A DNA stretch of 64,000 nucleotides from Microbacterium sp. SORGH_AS_0428 (GTDB taxonomy: Bacteria > Actinomycetota > Actinomycetes > Actinomycetales > Microbacteriaceae): positions 1,488,001 to 1,552,000 of the forward strand of contig NZ_JAVIZT010000001.1 of assembly GCF_031453615.1 (NCBI RefSeq), given 5' to 3'. The notes beneath the pieces were generated by a model that did no database searches, was not told the DNA's origin, and saw only the letters and a program-made list of their open reading frames with translations. The position numbers and the translations under genes were made by a program. Positions 1-8,037 of the stretch are shown here, piece by piece (positions within the stretch are counted from its first letter, which is position 1; each line of letters opens with the position of its first letter).

Positions 1-911
1 AACTGCAGCGGATCGAGGAAGTCGTCGTCGACCCGGCGGTAGATGACGTCGACGCGCTTGGGCCCGCGGGTCGTGCGCATGAAGACCCGCCCGCCCATGC
101 ACAGCAGGTCGCGCCCCTCGACGAGCTCCACGCCCATGAGCCGCGCGAGCAGCGTGTGCTCGAAGTACGCCGAGTTGTAGACGCCGGGCGTGAGCACGAC
201 GACGTTGGGGTCGTCGATGCCGGGCGGGGCCGAGGCGCGCAGGGCCGCGAGCAGCTTGTTGGGGTAGTCGCCCACGGGACGCACCCGCATCGAGAGGAAG
301 AGCTCGGGCAGGGTCTGCGCCATGACCCGGCGGTTGGAGATGACGTAGCTGACGCCCGAGGGCACGCGCACGTTGTCTTCGAGCACCCGCATCTTGCCGT
401 GCTCGTCGCGGATGAGGTCGATGCCGGACACCTGGATGCGGACGCCGTTCGCCGAGTGGATGCCGGCGGCCTGGCGGTAGAAGTACTGGCTCGACGCGAT
501 CAGACGCGCGGGGATCACCCCGTCGCGCACGCAGTTCTGGCGGCCGTAGGCGTCGTCGAGGAACGCTTCGAGGGCCCGGACGCGCTGCTTGACGCCGGCC
601 TCGATCTCGCTCCACTCCGCGTAGTCGATGATGCGGGGCACCGCATCCAGAGGGAACGGCCGCTCCTCACCCGCGAAGTCGAAGGTGACGCCCTGCGCGA
701 GGTAGCTGGAGGCGAGCGACTCCGTGCGACCGCGCAGTTCCTCCTGCGTCATGCGCGCCAGCGCCTGGTAGAGCTCGCGGTAGGCGCTGCGCGACTCCGC
801 CGCCGCTCCGGGATGCGCGGGATGACCGAACATCTCGTCGAACGCGGGCAACCCCTGCGGGGTCTTGCGCGGCGCGAGAGTGGAGCCGTAGCCGTCGAAC
901 AAGTCGCCCAT
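1..911 (-). CDS. Circularly permuted ATP-grasp protein, 3' end cut off by the window
   Basis: The visible N-terminal ~303 residues start MGDLFDGYGSTL and contain the conserved DUF404/DUF407 blocks of circularly permuted ATP-grasp type 2 proteins, including QYFYRQAAG, GIDLIRDEHG, EDNVRVPSGVSYV and LTPGVYNSAYFEH. Family members are thought to be peptide ligases and usually sit in an operon with an alpha-E domain protein and a transglutaminase-like protein; those partners, if present, lie outside the left edge. The start at 911 is the first ATG and gives the family's usual N-terminus. The gene reads leftwards off the window, so the C-terminal part cannot be judged. Confidence 0.85.
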   Translation of the reverse strand, partial: MGDLFDGYGSTLAPRKTPQGLPAFDEMFGHPAHPGAAAESRSAYRELYQALARMTQEELRGRTESLASSYLAQGVTFDFAGEERPFPLDAVPRIIDYAEWSEIEAGVKQRVRALEAFLDDAYGRQNCVRDGVIPARLIASSQYFYRQAAGIHSANGVRIQVSGIDLIRDEHGKMRVLEDNVRVPSGVSYVISNRRVMAQTLPELFLSMRVRPVGDYPNKLLAALRASAPPGIDDPNVVVLTPGVYNSAYFEHTLLARLMGVELVEGRDLLCMGGRVFMRTTRGPKRVDVIYRRVDDDFLDPLQ

Positions 912-1058
912 GCGATGAGCCTAATCGCGCGCGTATTGCCAGGATGTTTCTCCGCACGCCGCGATGTGGATCGCGCCAGCCCGGTTCCCGGTCCACCCCG
1001 CACCGCTCCGCCCCCGCAACCCCGTTCCACACGCACCGCCCCCACCCCGCACCACGCG

Positions 1059-2240
1059 TCAGGGACGGGTGCGGGCGGCGCACACGGCACTGATGACGAG
1101 GCAGACGAGCATGCCCGCCGCCATCGGGCCGGCGGTGTGCGATCCGAGGACGCCTCCCACGGGCGCCGCCGCGGCGGCCACCGCGTACTGCGCCGATCCC
1201 ATCAGCGCGGCCCCCGCGCCCGCCGCGAACCGCGCGCGCGACAGGGCGAGGGCGCTCGCACCGGCCAGCACCGCGGATGCCGCGGCCCCGCTCACGAGGA
1301 CGGGCACGAGGAAGGTCACGAGCGTGAACGGCCCCCACAGGGCGAACACCAGCAGCGCGGCGGTCGCCACGAGGGCCGCGCCCTGGGCGGCCGCCATCAT
1401 CCGTCGGATGCCGAAGCGCCCCACCAGCACGGCGTTGATCGTGCTGCCGGCGAGAACGGAACCCGCGTAGAGCGCGTAGACGAGAGCGAACCCCCACGGT
1501 CCCGTGTGCAGGATCTCCTGCGTCACGAAGGAGGATGCGGCGGAGTGCACCGCGAGCGCCGCGAACGCGAACGCCATCGACAGAGCAGGCAGGACATATC
1601 CGCCATCGCGCAGCAGGCGCCCGTAGTTGGCGGCCATGGCGCCGAACCGGAGGATCTGGCGCCGTTCGCGTTCGAGGCTCTCCGGGACGAGGACGGCCGC
1701 CGCGGCCAGCGCGAGGGCGGCGAACACCGCGAGCACGAGAAAGCCCGCCCGCCAGCCGCCGAGCTGCAGCGCCGCGGCGCCGAGGATGGGGGCAGCGAAA
1801 GGACCCGCCGCGATCACGGACATGAGGATGCTGTAGGCGCGGGCTGCCGCCACACCGGTCGCGAGGTCGGCCACGACCGCTCGGGCCACGACGACCACGG
1901 CCGCAGCCCCCAGCCCCTGCGCCACGCGCGTCGCCACGAGCAGCTCGATCGAGCCGACTGCGGCGGATGCGGCGGCGGATGCGGCGAGCAGACCCAGCCC
2001 GCACAGCAGCGCCGGGCGGCGACCGGTGGCGTCCGAGAGAGGACCGATCAGCAGCTGACCGCCCGCGACGCCGAGGAGGAACCCGGTGTACACCATCTGG
2101 CCACCCGCGACGGTGGTGCCGAGCTCGTCGACGATCACGCCGAGGCCCGGCAGGAAGAGGCTCGCCGCGAGCGGGTTGGCGGTCATGAGCACACCGAGCA
2201 CGAGGACGAGCCCCGCAGTCAGCGACCGCGACGCCGTCAT
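1059..2240 (-). CDS. MFS drug-resistance-type transporter (Bcr/CflA-like)
   Basis: A 393-residue, strongly hydrophobic protein with about 12 membrane segments. The motif GPLSDATGRRPAL after the second helix is the classic major facilitator loop 2-3 signature (G-x3-D-x-x-G-R-R), and the length suits the 12-helix exporter subfamily. It probably exports small molecules at the cytoplasmic membrane; the substrate is unknown. The ATG at 2240 gives a typical N-terminus; an ATG 36 nt upstream (2276) would put the start inside the left arm of the palindrome at 2264-2307. It is divergent from the IlvD-like dehydratase, and that palindrome may control both genes. Confidence 0.85.
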   Translation of the reverse strand: MTASRSLTAGLVLVLGVLMTANPLAASLFLPGLGVIVDELGTTVAGGQMVYTGFLLGVAGGQLLIGPLSDATGRRPALLCGLGLLAASAAASAAVGSIELLVATRVAQGLGAAAVVVVARAVVADLATGVAAARAYSILMSVIAAGPFAAPILGAAALQLGGWRAGFLVLAVFAALALAAAAVLVPESLERERRQILRFGAMAANYGRLLRDGGYVLPALSMAFAFAALAVHSAASSFVTQEILHTGPWGFALVYALYAGSVLAGSTINAVLVGRFGIRRMMAAAQGAALVATAALLVFALWGPFTLVTFLVPVLVSGAAASAVLAGASALALSRARFAAGAGAALMGSAQYAVAAAAAPVGGVLGSHTAGPMAAGMLVCLVISAVCAARTRP

Positions 2241-2263
2241 CGGAGTACCGCTCGCACGAGACT

Positions 2264-2307
2264 CGAGTGTACGCATTGCGTGCAAGCGATCGCAATGCGT
2301 ACACTCG
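2264..2307. promoter_or_regulatory. Perfect 17-bp inverted repeat, candidate operator
   Basis: The arms CGAGTGTACGCATTGCG (2264-2280) and CGCAATGCGTACACTCG (2291-2307) are exact reverse complements separated by 10 bp. It lies in the divergent region between the MFS gene and the IlvD-like gene, 32 bp before the latter's start. The half-site TGCGTACAC resembles those bound by FCD-type GntR regulators and resembles TGCATACAC in the prp promoter of this window. It could instead be a hairpin, but there is no U-run and its position favours an operator. Confidence 0.7.
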
Positions 2308-2339
2308 TTGTCGTCGACGACGACCTGGAAGGACGACGG

Positions 2340-4064
2340 ATGTCCGCGTTGCGCAGCAATCTCCCTCCCACCTCCGCGCTCGGGGTCGCCCGGCGCGCGC
2401 AGTGGCGCTCCCTCGGCATCCCCGCGAACGAGCTCGACCGCCCCAAGATCGCGATCGTCAACACGTCGTCCGATCTCGCAGCGTGCTTCGCTCATCTCGA
2501 CGACATCGTCGCCGTGCTCAAGAAGGAGCTCCGGGCGCAGGGCCTGTTGCCTTTCGAGATCCGCACCGCCGCCCCCTCCGACTTCGTCACGAGCGCGGGC
2601 CGCGCCGGACGCTACATCCTGCCCAGCCGCGACCTCATCGTGAACGACATCGAGGCGGCCGTCGAGGGTGCGCTGCTCGACGGCATGATCTGCCTCAGCT
2701 CGTGCGACAAGACGACGCCGGCGCACCTCATGGCCGCGGGGCGCCTGAACGTACCCACGGTGATCGTGCCGTGCGGCTATCAGCACTCGGGCCTTGCCGA
2801 GGGGCGCGAGGCCGACGTCGAGGAAGTCTTCCTGCTCGCCGCGCAGGCGGCCGTCACGGGGGCTCCCACCGACGACCTCATCGACCTCGCCGACGACGCG
2901 ATCCTGGGCCCGGGGGTCTGCTCGGGCATGGCCACCGCGAACTCCATGCACGTGGTCGCCGAGGCGCTCGGCATGACCGTTCCTCGCGCCGCCCCCGTGC
3001 GCGCGAACGGCGCGCGGATGTGGGACAGCGTGCGCCGCTCGGCTGTCGCCATGGCCGATCTGATCGCCCGCGACATCCGGCCGCGCTCCATCATCACCGC
3101 AGAGGCGATCCAGGATGCGGTGCGCGCCATGCTGGCCGTCGGCGGGTCGATGAACACCATCAAGCACCTGCAGGCGATCGCGATCGAGGCCGGCGTGGAC
3201 GTCGATGTCTGGGGCCTGTTCCGCACGCTCGGTCGCCAGACCCCGTTGCTCGCATCCGTGCGCCCCAACGGCCCCGCGCTCATCGAGGAGTTCGACGACG
3301 CCGGCGGCGGTGCCACGCTGCTGCGCGCGTTGCTGCCGCTGCTGCACGGCGAGCGGCCCACTGCGGCCGGCACGACCGTCGCCGAGAACGCGGCCGCGGC
3401 TCCCGCCCCGGACGGCGTCATCATCCGTTCGCTCGAGGACCCGTTCGGCACCGATCCCGCGATCTCCGTGCTGCGCGGCTCACTCGCCCCGGGCGGCGCC
3501 GTCGCGAAGCGTCCCGTTCCGGATCCCGGTCCGCATCGTTTCCGAGGACCGGCGCGGGTGTTCGCGAACCGCGAGGAGGCGATCGGGGCGATCGGCGACG
3601 GCCGCCTCCAGCGCGGCGACGTCGCCGTGATCCGGGGCATCGGAGTGCGGGGCGCCCCGGGCATGGGGCTGACCTCGGCGTTCATCTTCGCCCTGCACGC
3701 GCGGGGATTGGCCGACGAGGTCGCACTCGTGACCGACGGACAGTTCAGCGGACTGGTCAACCAGGGCATCTCGATCGGCGAGGTCTCCCCCGAAGCCGCG
3801 GACGACGGGCCGCTCGGACGGGTACAGGACGGCGATGTGATCGACATCGACCTGTCAGAAGGACGTGTCGACCTGCTCGTCGAGGCCTCCGGGCTCGCCG
3901 CGCGCGAACCGTACCGCCCACCCGTCGACCGCGACTCCGGCGGCGGGATGCTCGACCAGTACGAGCACCTCGTTCAGCCCCTGGGATGCGGCGCCGTGCT
4001 GTGCGCGCGGCCGGGGCTCTGCGACCGAGACGACACCGAGACCCCGAGCCTGGAGGACGCATGA
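2340..4064 (+). CDS. IlvD/Edd-family dehydratase
   Basis: A 574-residue member of the dihydroxy-acid/6-phosphogluconate/sugar-acid dehydratase family, an Fe-S hydro-lyase that turns a 2,3-dihydroxy acid into a 2-keto acid. The three cluster cysteines are visible: C49 (SDLAACFAHL), C122 (SSCDKTTPAHL) and C194 (GPGVCSGMATANSM). The C-terminal swivel domain has the VALVTDGQFSG block. Several signature positions differ from housekeeping IlvD, and the genomic setting is catabolic, so a sugar-acid or unusual dihydroxy-acid substrate is more likely than valine/isoleucine synthesis. GGAAGGACGACGG precedes the ATG at 2340. Its stop overlaps the start of the FAD oxidoreductase by 4 nt, so the two are translationally coupled. 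Confidence 0.85.
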   Translation: MSALRSNLPPTSALGVARRAQWRSLGIPANELDRPKIAIVNTSSDLAACFAHLDDIVAVLKKELRAQGLLPFEIRTAAPSDFVTSAGRAGRYILPSRDLIVNDIEAAVEGALLDGMICLSSCDKTTPAHLMAAGRLNVPTVIVPCGYQHSGLAEGREADVEEVFLLAAQAAVTGAPTDDLIDLADDAILGPGVCSGMATANSMHVVAEALGMTVPRAAPVRANGARMWDSVRRSAVAMADLIARDIRPRSIITAEAIQDAVRAMLAVGGSMNTIKHLQAIAIEAGVDVDVWGLFRTLGRQTPLLASVRPNGPALIEEFDDAGGGATLLRALLPLLHGERPTAAGTTVAENAAAAPAPDGVIIRSLEDPFGTDPAISVLRGSLAPGGAVAKRPVPDPGPHRFRGPARVFANREEAIGAIGDGRLQRGDVAVIRGIGVRGAPGMGLTSAFIFALHARGLADEVALVTDGQFSGLVNQGISIGEVSPEAADDGPLGRVQDGDVIDIDLSEGRVDLLVEASGLAAREPYRPPVDRDSGGGMLDQYEHLVQPLGCGAVLCARPGLCDRDDTETPSLEDA

Positions 4065-5443
4065 CCGATTCGACGATCACCCTGCCCGCCGCCCGCATCC
4101 CCGTCATCGGGGAGTACGACGTCGTCGTGGTCGGAGGCGGGCCCGCGGGGCTGTTCGCCGCCACGGCCGCAGCGCGCGCCGGGCGCTCGGTGGTGCTGCT
4201 GGAGCGCTACGGGTTCCTCGGCGGCGCGGGGACCATGGGCGGCCTGAGCACCTTCTGCGGTCTGCACGCCCGCGTCGACGGGGTCGACATGCGCGTCATC
4301 CGCGGCATCACCGACGATCTGCTCGACCGACTCATCGCCCTCGACGGTCTCAACGACGCCCACCTCAGCGTCGACGACCGCATCATGGCGCAGGCGTTCG
4401 ACATCTCGGCCTACAAGATCGCCGCGGACGAGCTGCTGGTCTCGGCCGGCGCGGAGGTGCTGTTCCACACGAGCGCCGTCGACACGGTGCTCGCCGACGA
4501 CGGCGCGATCGACGCGGTCGTCATCGAATCGAAGTCCGGCCGACAGGCCGTGCGCGGATCCGTCTTCATCGACGGTTCCGGCGACGCCGACATCGCGGCC
4601 TTCGCTGGTGCGCCGTTCGAGCGATCGGAGCACCTGCTGTACCCCTCGCTGATGTTCCGCATCAACGGGGTCGACTACGACAAGGCGGGTCCGGCGTGGC
4701 GCACCATCCGTCGCCTGATGGAGGAAGCGGAGGCGGCCGGCACGCATCGCTTCCCCCGCAAGAAGCCCATCGTGCGTCCGCAGCGCAATCCGCTGGAGTG
4801 GCGGTCGAACCTCACGCAGCTGAGCAACGACGACGGCTCGGCCGTCGACGGCACCGATGTGCGACAGCTCTCCCACGGCGAGCTCCAGGGGCGGCGTCAG
4901 GTGCGCGACACCTTCGCCTTCATCCGCGAGCGCACGCCCGGCTTCGAGGACTCCTACGTCGTCGACATCGCCCCGCAGATCGGCATCCGCGAGACCCGCC
5001 GCATCCGCGGTCGCTACATGCTCACCGAGCAGGACGTGCTCGGCTGCGCCGACTTCACCGACGCGATCGGGGTGAACGGCTGGCCGGTCGAGGCGCACGT
5101 GGCGGGAGACGTCGAGTTCCGCTTCGCGCCCGCCGACAGCAGAGGCTTCAACCAGCTCCCGTACCGGATGCTGGTGCCGCAGGTCGTGCCGAACCTGCTC
5201 GTCGTCGGGCGCTGCGCCTCGATGACCCAGGGCGGGCAGTCCTCGGGGCGCGTCACCGGCCCCTGCTTCGCGATGGGCCAGGCGGCCGGTACCGCAGCCG
5301 CGCTCGCGCTGGGCGCGGGAGTCTCAGTCGGCGACGTGGACGTGACGGCGCTCCAGACGCGTCTGATCGCGGACGGGGCCTATCTCGGCACCGAGGAGCC
5401 GACCGCCGACATGGTGGTACCGACGCCCGTCTCGGCGCGCTGA
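4061..5443 (+). CDS. FAD-dependent oxidoreductase (FAD_oxidored family)
   Basis: A 460-residue flavoprotein. The dinucleotide-binding motif VVVVGGGPAGLFAA is at residues 21-34, followed by LLERYGFLGGAGTMGGLSTFCG. Near the C-terminus is the second FAD motif NLLVVGRCASMTQGG with the FAMGQAAGTAAALAL helix. This matches the PF12831-type oxidoreductases found in many catabolic clusters, whose substrates are mostly unknown. The ATG overlaps the stop of the IlvD-like gene (ATGA). I infer consecutive steps for the pair: oxidation of one group and dehydration of a vicinal diol acid, order unknown. It ends 7 bp before the convergent IclR gene. Confidence 0.82.
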   Translation: MTDSTITLPAARIPVIGEYDVVVVGGGPAGLFAATAAARAGRSVVLLERYGFLGGAGTMGGLSTFCGLHARVDGVDMRVIRGITDDLLDRLIALDGLNDAHLSVDDRIMAQAFDISAYKIAADELLVSAGAEVLFHTSAVDTVLADDGAIDAVVIESKSGRQAVRGSVFIDGSGDADIAAFAGAPFERSEHLLYPSLMFRINGVDYDKAGPAWRTIRRLMEEAEAAGTHRFPRKKPIVRPQRNPLEWRSNLTQLSNDDGSAVDGTDVRQLSHGELQGRRQVRDTFAFIRERTPGFEDSYVVDIAPQIGIRETRRIRGRYMLTEQDVLGCADFTDAIGVNGWPVEAHVAGDVEFRFAPADSRGFNQLPYRMLVPQVVPNLLVVGRCASMTQGGQSSGRVTGPCFAMGQAAGTAAALALGAGVSVGDVDVTALQTRLIADGAYLGTEEPTADMVVPTPVSAR

Positions 5444-5450
5444 GGGCGCG

Positions 5451-6254
5451 TCAACCTGCGGCCGGCGGCGTCCGGTACACGCCCGGGTTCGCCGCACGAT
5501 AGGCCGCGGCGATGCGCTCGGCCGCATCCCGCAGCGCGGGCACGACCTCGTCGCGCAACGCCGCCTCGCGCGACCGGAGTGTGGTGGACGACACCGTGAG
5601 TCCCGCCACGGCTCGCCCCGCGACGACGATCGGCACGGCTGCCGCGATCATCCCGGGATGCAGCTCCTCGATCGACACGTCGTAGCCGTCCTCGCGCACC
5701 TGCCGCAGGCGCTCGCGGAGAGCGCCGGTCTCGACGATCGTGAGAGGGGTGTACGCCTCGCGCGGTCGCGCCAGGTAGGCATCGAGCTCCGGCTCGGGCA
5801 GATCCGCCAGCAGTACGCGCCCGACGGCGGTCGCGTGCGCGGGCAGGCGCGTGCCGACCCGCACCGCATCCGGCAGCGGGCGCCGTTCCTCCACGCGCGC
5901 GACGTGGATCACGTCGGGCAGGTCCAGCTCGCCCATGCTGCAGGTCTCCCCCGTCTGCGCGACGATCTCCGCCATGATCGGCTGCGCGATCTCGGGCAGC
6001 GACGAGGCGGCGAAGTAGCCGGCACCGAGCTCGAGGATGCGGGCGGTCAGCGCCCAGCGGCCGTTCTCGCTGCGGACGTACCCGATGTGCTCGAACGTGA
6101 GCAGGATGCGGCGCACGACGGGCCTCGGCAGCTGCACCCGCGCCGCCAGCTCACTCACGCTCGAGGTCGCGTCGTGCCCGCCGAAGGCGCGCAGCACCGC
6201 GACGGCGCGTTCCACACTCTGGATGCGGTCGCGCGATCTGTCCTCCTGGGTCAC
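5451..6254 (-). CDS. IclR-family transcriptional regulator (first of two)
   Basis: A 267-residue regulator. The N-terminal winged helix-turn-helix spans about residues 12-75 (SVSELAARVQLPRPVVRRIL). The IclR effector domain follows, with GTRLPAHATAVGRVLLA and AVPIVVAGRAVAGLTVSS. The region resembles the PcaR/PobR subgroup that senses aromatic or small organic acids. The start is GTG at 6254. It lies downstream of the ABC importer genes on the same strand but behind a strong hairpin (6279-6312), so it may be made at a lower level than they are. It probably controls part of the island at 2.3-20 kb. Confidence 0.88.
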   Translation of the reverse strand: MTQEDRSRDRIQSVERAVAVLRAFGGHDATSSVSELAARVQLPRPVVRRILLTFEHIGYVRSENGRWALTARILELGAGYFAASSLPEIAQPIMAEIVAQTGETCSMGELDLPDVIHVARVEERRPLPDAVRVGTRLPAHATAVGRVLLADLPEPELDAYLARPREAYTPLTIVETGALRERLRQVREDGYDVSIEELHPGMIAAAVPIVVAGRAVAGLTVSSTTLRSREAALRDEVVPALRDAAERIAAAYRAANPGVYRTPPAAG

Positions 6255-6278
6255 CTGGCTACCTTCCCACGACGCGCG

Positions 6279-6312
6279 CCGACGCCGCGCCCGTGGGAGG
6301 GCGCGGCGTCGG
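6279..6312 (-). terminator. 14-bp perfect hairpin after the ABC importer operon
   Basis: CCGACGCCGCGCCC (6279-6292) pairs fully with GGGCGCGGCGTCGG (6299-6312) around a 6-nt loop. It lies 8 nt past the permease stop and lacks a U-run on the minus strand, as is common in high-GC actinobacteria. Confidence 0.65.
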
Positions 6313-6320
6313 GATGCGGA

Positions 6321-7181
6321 TCAGAGGTTCTCGCGCAGGCCGTAGACCGACTCGTGCCAGGGGATGAAGAACCGCTTCGCCTCGTTGACGATCAGATACA
6401 GCACGAGACCGATCAGCGAGAGCAGCAGGATCAGCGCGAAGGTGCGCGCCGCATCCAGGGAGTTCATGGCCCTGACGACCATCGCGCCGAGCCCGACGCT
6501 GCCGCCGAGGTACTCGCCGACGATGGCGCCGATCGTGGCGAGCACGATCGCGACCTCCATCCCGGCGAACAGGTACGGCTGCAGGCTGCGCATCTCGAGC
6601 TGCGTGAAGGTCTGCGCCCTGGAGGCGTTGAGGCTGCGCATCACCTCGCGTTGGCCCCGCTCGACGGATCGCACACCCAGCAGCACGTTGAGCATCACGG
6701 GGAAGAAGGCCAGGAGGGCGGCCAGGACGATCTTGGAGGTGATCCCGAAGCCGAACCAGATGACGAACAGCGGCACGAAGGCGACCTTGGGAGCCACCTG
6801 CGCGATGACGATGAGCGGACGGATGCTGACCTCGAGCCACGGAAGCTTGCCGAGGACGACACCCACGACCACGCCGAGGACGACGGCGACGGCGAAGCCG
6901 ACGAGGATCTCGGTCACGGTGACGCCCGCCTCCGCCCACGTCTTGCCGTCGGAGACGAGCGCGACGAACGCCTCGCCCACCGCGGCCGGCGGGGGGAACA
7001 CGAACGGGTTCACCTCGAAGGCGCTGACGTAGAGCTGCCACAGTCCGATGATCACGACCACGAGGGCCGGGGTCACGATCCAGGGCAGGATCTTCATCGT
7101 CCGCGCGCGGGCGCGCCGGCGCTCGAGGGTCACGACCGAGGTCGTGGTCGGCTGGTCCGGGGGTGCTTGCACGGTGGTCAT
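6321..7181 (-). CDS. ABC transporter permease (SsuC/TauC type)
   Basis: A 286-residue inner-membrane permease with about six helices. The EAA-loop region sits near residue 170-200 (QREVMRSLNASRAQTFTQLE). Sequence type and neighbours (SsuB-like ATPase, NMT1-like binding protein) place it in the nitrate/sulfonate/taurine importer class, members of which also carry aromatic acids, pyrimidines and thiamine precursors. The ATG at 7181 lies 4 nt after the ATPase stop. A Pro-rich cytosolic N-terminus of ~40 residues precedes the first helix. The cargo is most likely the substrate of the surrounding catabolic genes. Confidence 0.88.
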   Translation of the reverse strand: MTTVQAPPDQPTTTSVVTLERRRARARTMKILPWIVTPALVVVIIGLWQLYVSAFEVNPFVFPPPAAVGEAFVALVSDGKTWAEAGVTVTEILVGFAVAVVLGVVVGVVLGKLPWLEVSIRPLIVIAQVAPKVAFVPLFVIWFGFGITSKIVLAALLAFFPVMLNVLLGVRSVERGQREVMRSLNASRAQTFTQLEMRSLQPYLFAGMEVAIVLATIGAIVGEYLGGSVGLGAMVVRAMNSLDAARTFALILLLSLIGLVLYLIVNEAKRFFIPWHESVYGLRENL

Positions 7182-7185
7182 GCGC

Positions 7186-8019
7186 TCATTCCTCCTCGTC
7201 GAGGTCGTGGCGAAGGCTGCGCACGATGTCGTTGAATCCGGGCGTCGTCTGCAACTCGATGTCGCGCGGCTTGGCGTCCGGAACGGTCAAGATCTGTCGG
7301 ATGCGGCCCGGCCGCGGCGTCATGTGCACGACCCGGTCTGCCAGGAACACGGCCTCCGGGATGTCGTGCGTCACGAAGACGACGGTGGAGTTGGTCTGCA
7401 GGACGATGCGCTGCAGCTCCAGGTTCATCCGCTCACGGGTCAGCGCGTCGAGCGCCCCGAAGGGCTCGTCCATGAGCAGCAGGTCGGGCTCGGTGCTCAG
7501 CGAGCGCGCGATCGCGGCGCGCTGCCGCATCCCGCCCGACAGCTCACGCGGATACGAACGCTCGAAGCCCTTCAGCCCCACGAGGTCGGCGAGCTCGGCC
7601 GCACGCGCTCGCCGCTCCGCCTTGCCCACACCGCGCAGCTTCAACGGCAGCGCGATGTTGTCGAGCACGGAGAACCAGGGGAACAGGTTGCTCTCCTGGA
7701 ACACGAACCCGAGCCGGGTCACGGCGGACGGCTCGACCCGGCCGTCACGCCACAGGTGGCGCCCGTCGACCTCGATCGAACCCGCGGTCGGTGCGAGCAG
7801 GCCGCCGATCATGCGCAGAAGCGTCGTCTTGCCGCATCCCGAGCGCCCGATCAGGGCGACGAACTCTCCCCGCTGGATGTCGAGGTCGACGCCCGACACG
7901 GCGTGGGTCACGCCCGCCCGGGTCTGGAAGTCGCGTCCGACGCCGCGGATGCGCAGGCGAGGCTGCGTCGCGGTCTGAGTCAGCGGCGGATCGGCCGTGA
8001 CGACGGTGTCGTTGCTCAT
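7186..8019 (-). CDS. ABC transporter ATP-binding protein (SsuB/TauB type)
   Basis: A 277-residue ATPase with all nucleotide-binding motifs: Walker A GRSGCGKTTLL, Q-loop FVFQESNLFPW, signature LSGGMRQRAAIARSL, Walker B LLLMDEPFGALD and switch His in FVTHDIPEA. It energises the permease encoded just downstream. It starts 18 nt after the stop of the binding-protein gene, in the same operon. Confidence 0.92.
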   Translation of the reverse strand: MSNDTVVTADPPLTQTATQPRLRIRGVGRDFQTRAGVTHAVSGVDLDIQRGEFVALIGRSGCGKTTLLRMIGGLLAPTAGSIEVDGRHLWRDGRVEPSAVTRLGFVFQESNLFPWFSVLDNIALPLKLRGVGKAERRARAAELADLVGLKGFERSYPRELSGGMRQRAAIARSLSTEPDLLLMDEPFGALDALTRERMNLELQRIVLQTNSTVVFVTHDIPEAVFLADRVVHMTPRPGRIRQILTVPDAKPRDIELQTTPGFNDIVRSLRHDLDEEE

Positions 8020-8037
8020 GATCGTTCCTTCCCGTGC

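Noticed and set aside
156..2339. Long open frame on the plus strand running into the dehydratase gene
   Set aside because: It is antisense to the ATP-grasp and MFS genes, low-complexity Arg/Gly/Glu-rich, and matches no family until the true start at 2340.
1059..3347. MFS gene starting far upstream at 3347
   Set aside because: The extension is antisense to the dehydratase and compositionally a shadow. The transporter begins at 2240 (or at most 2276).
2340..4064. Housekeeping ilvD
   Set aside because: Signature around the first cysteine differs, and the gene is coupled to an FAD oxidoreductase beside catabolic genes rather than ilv/leu genes.
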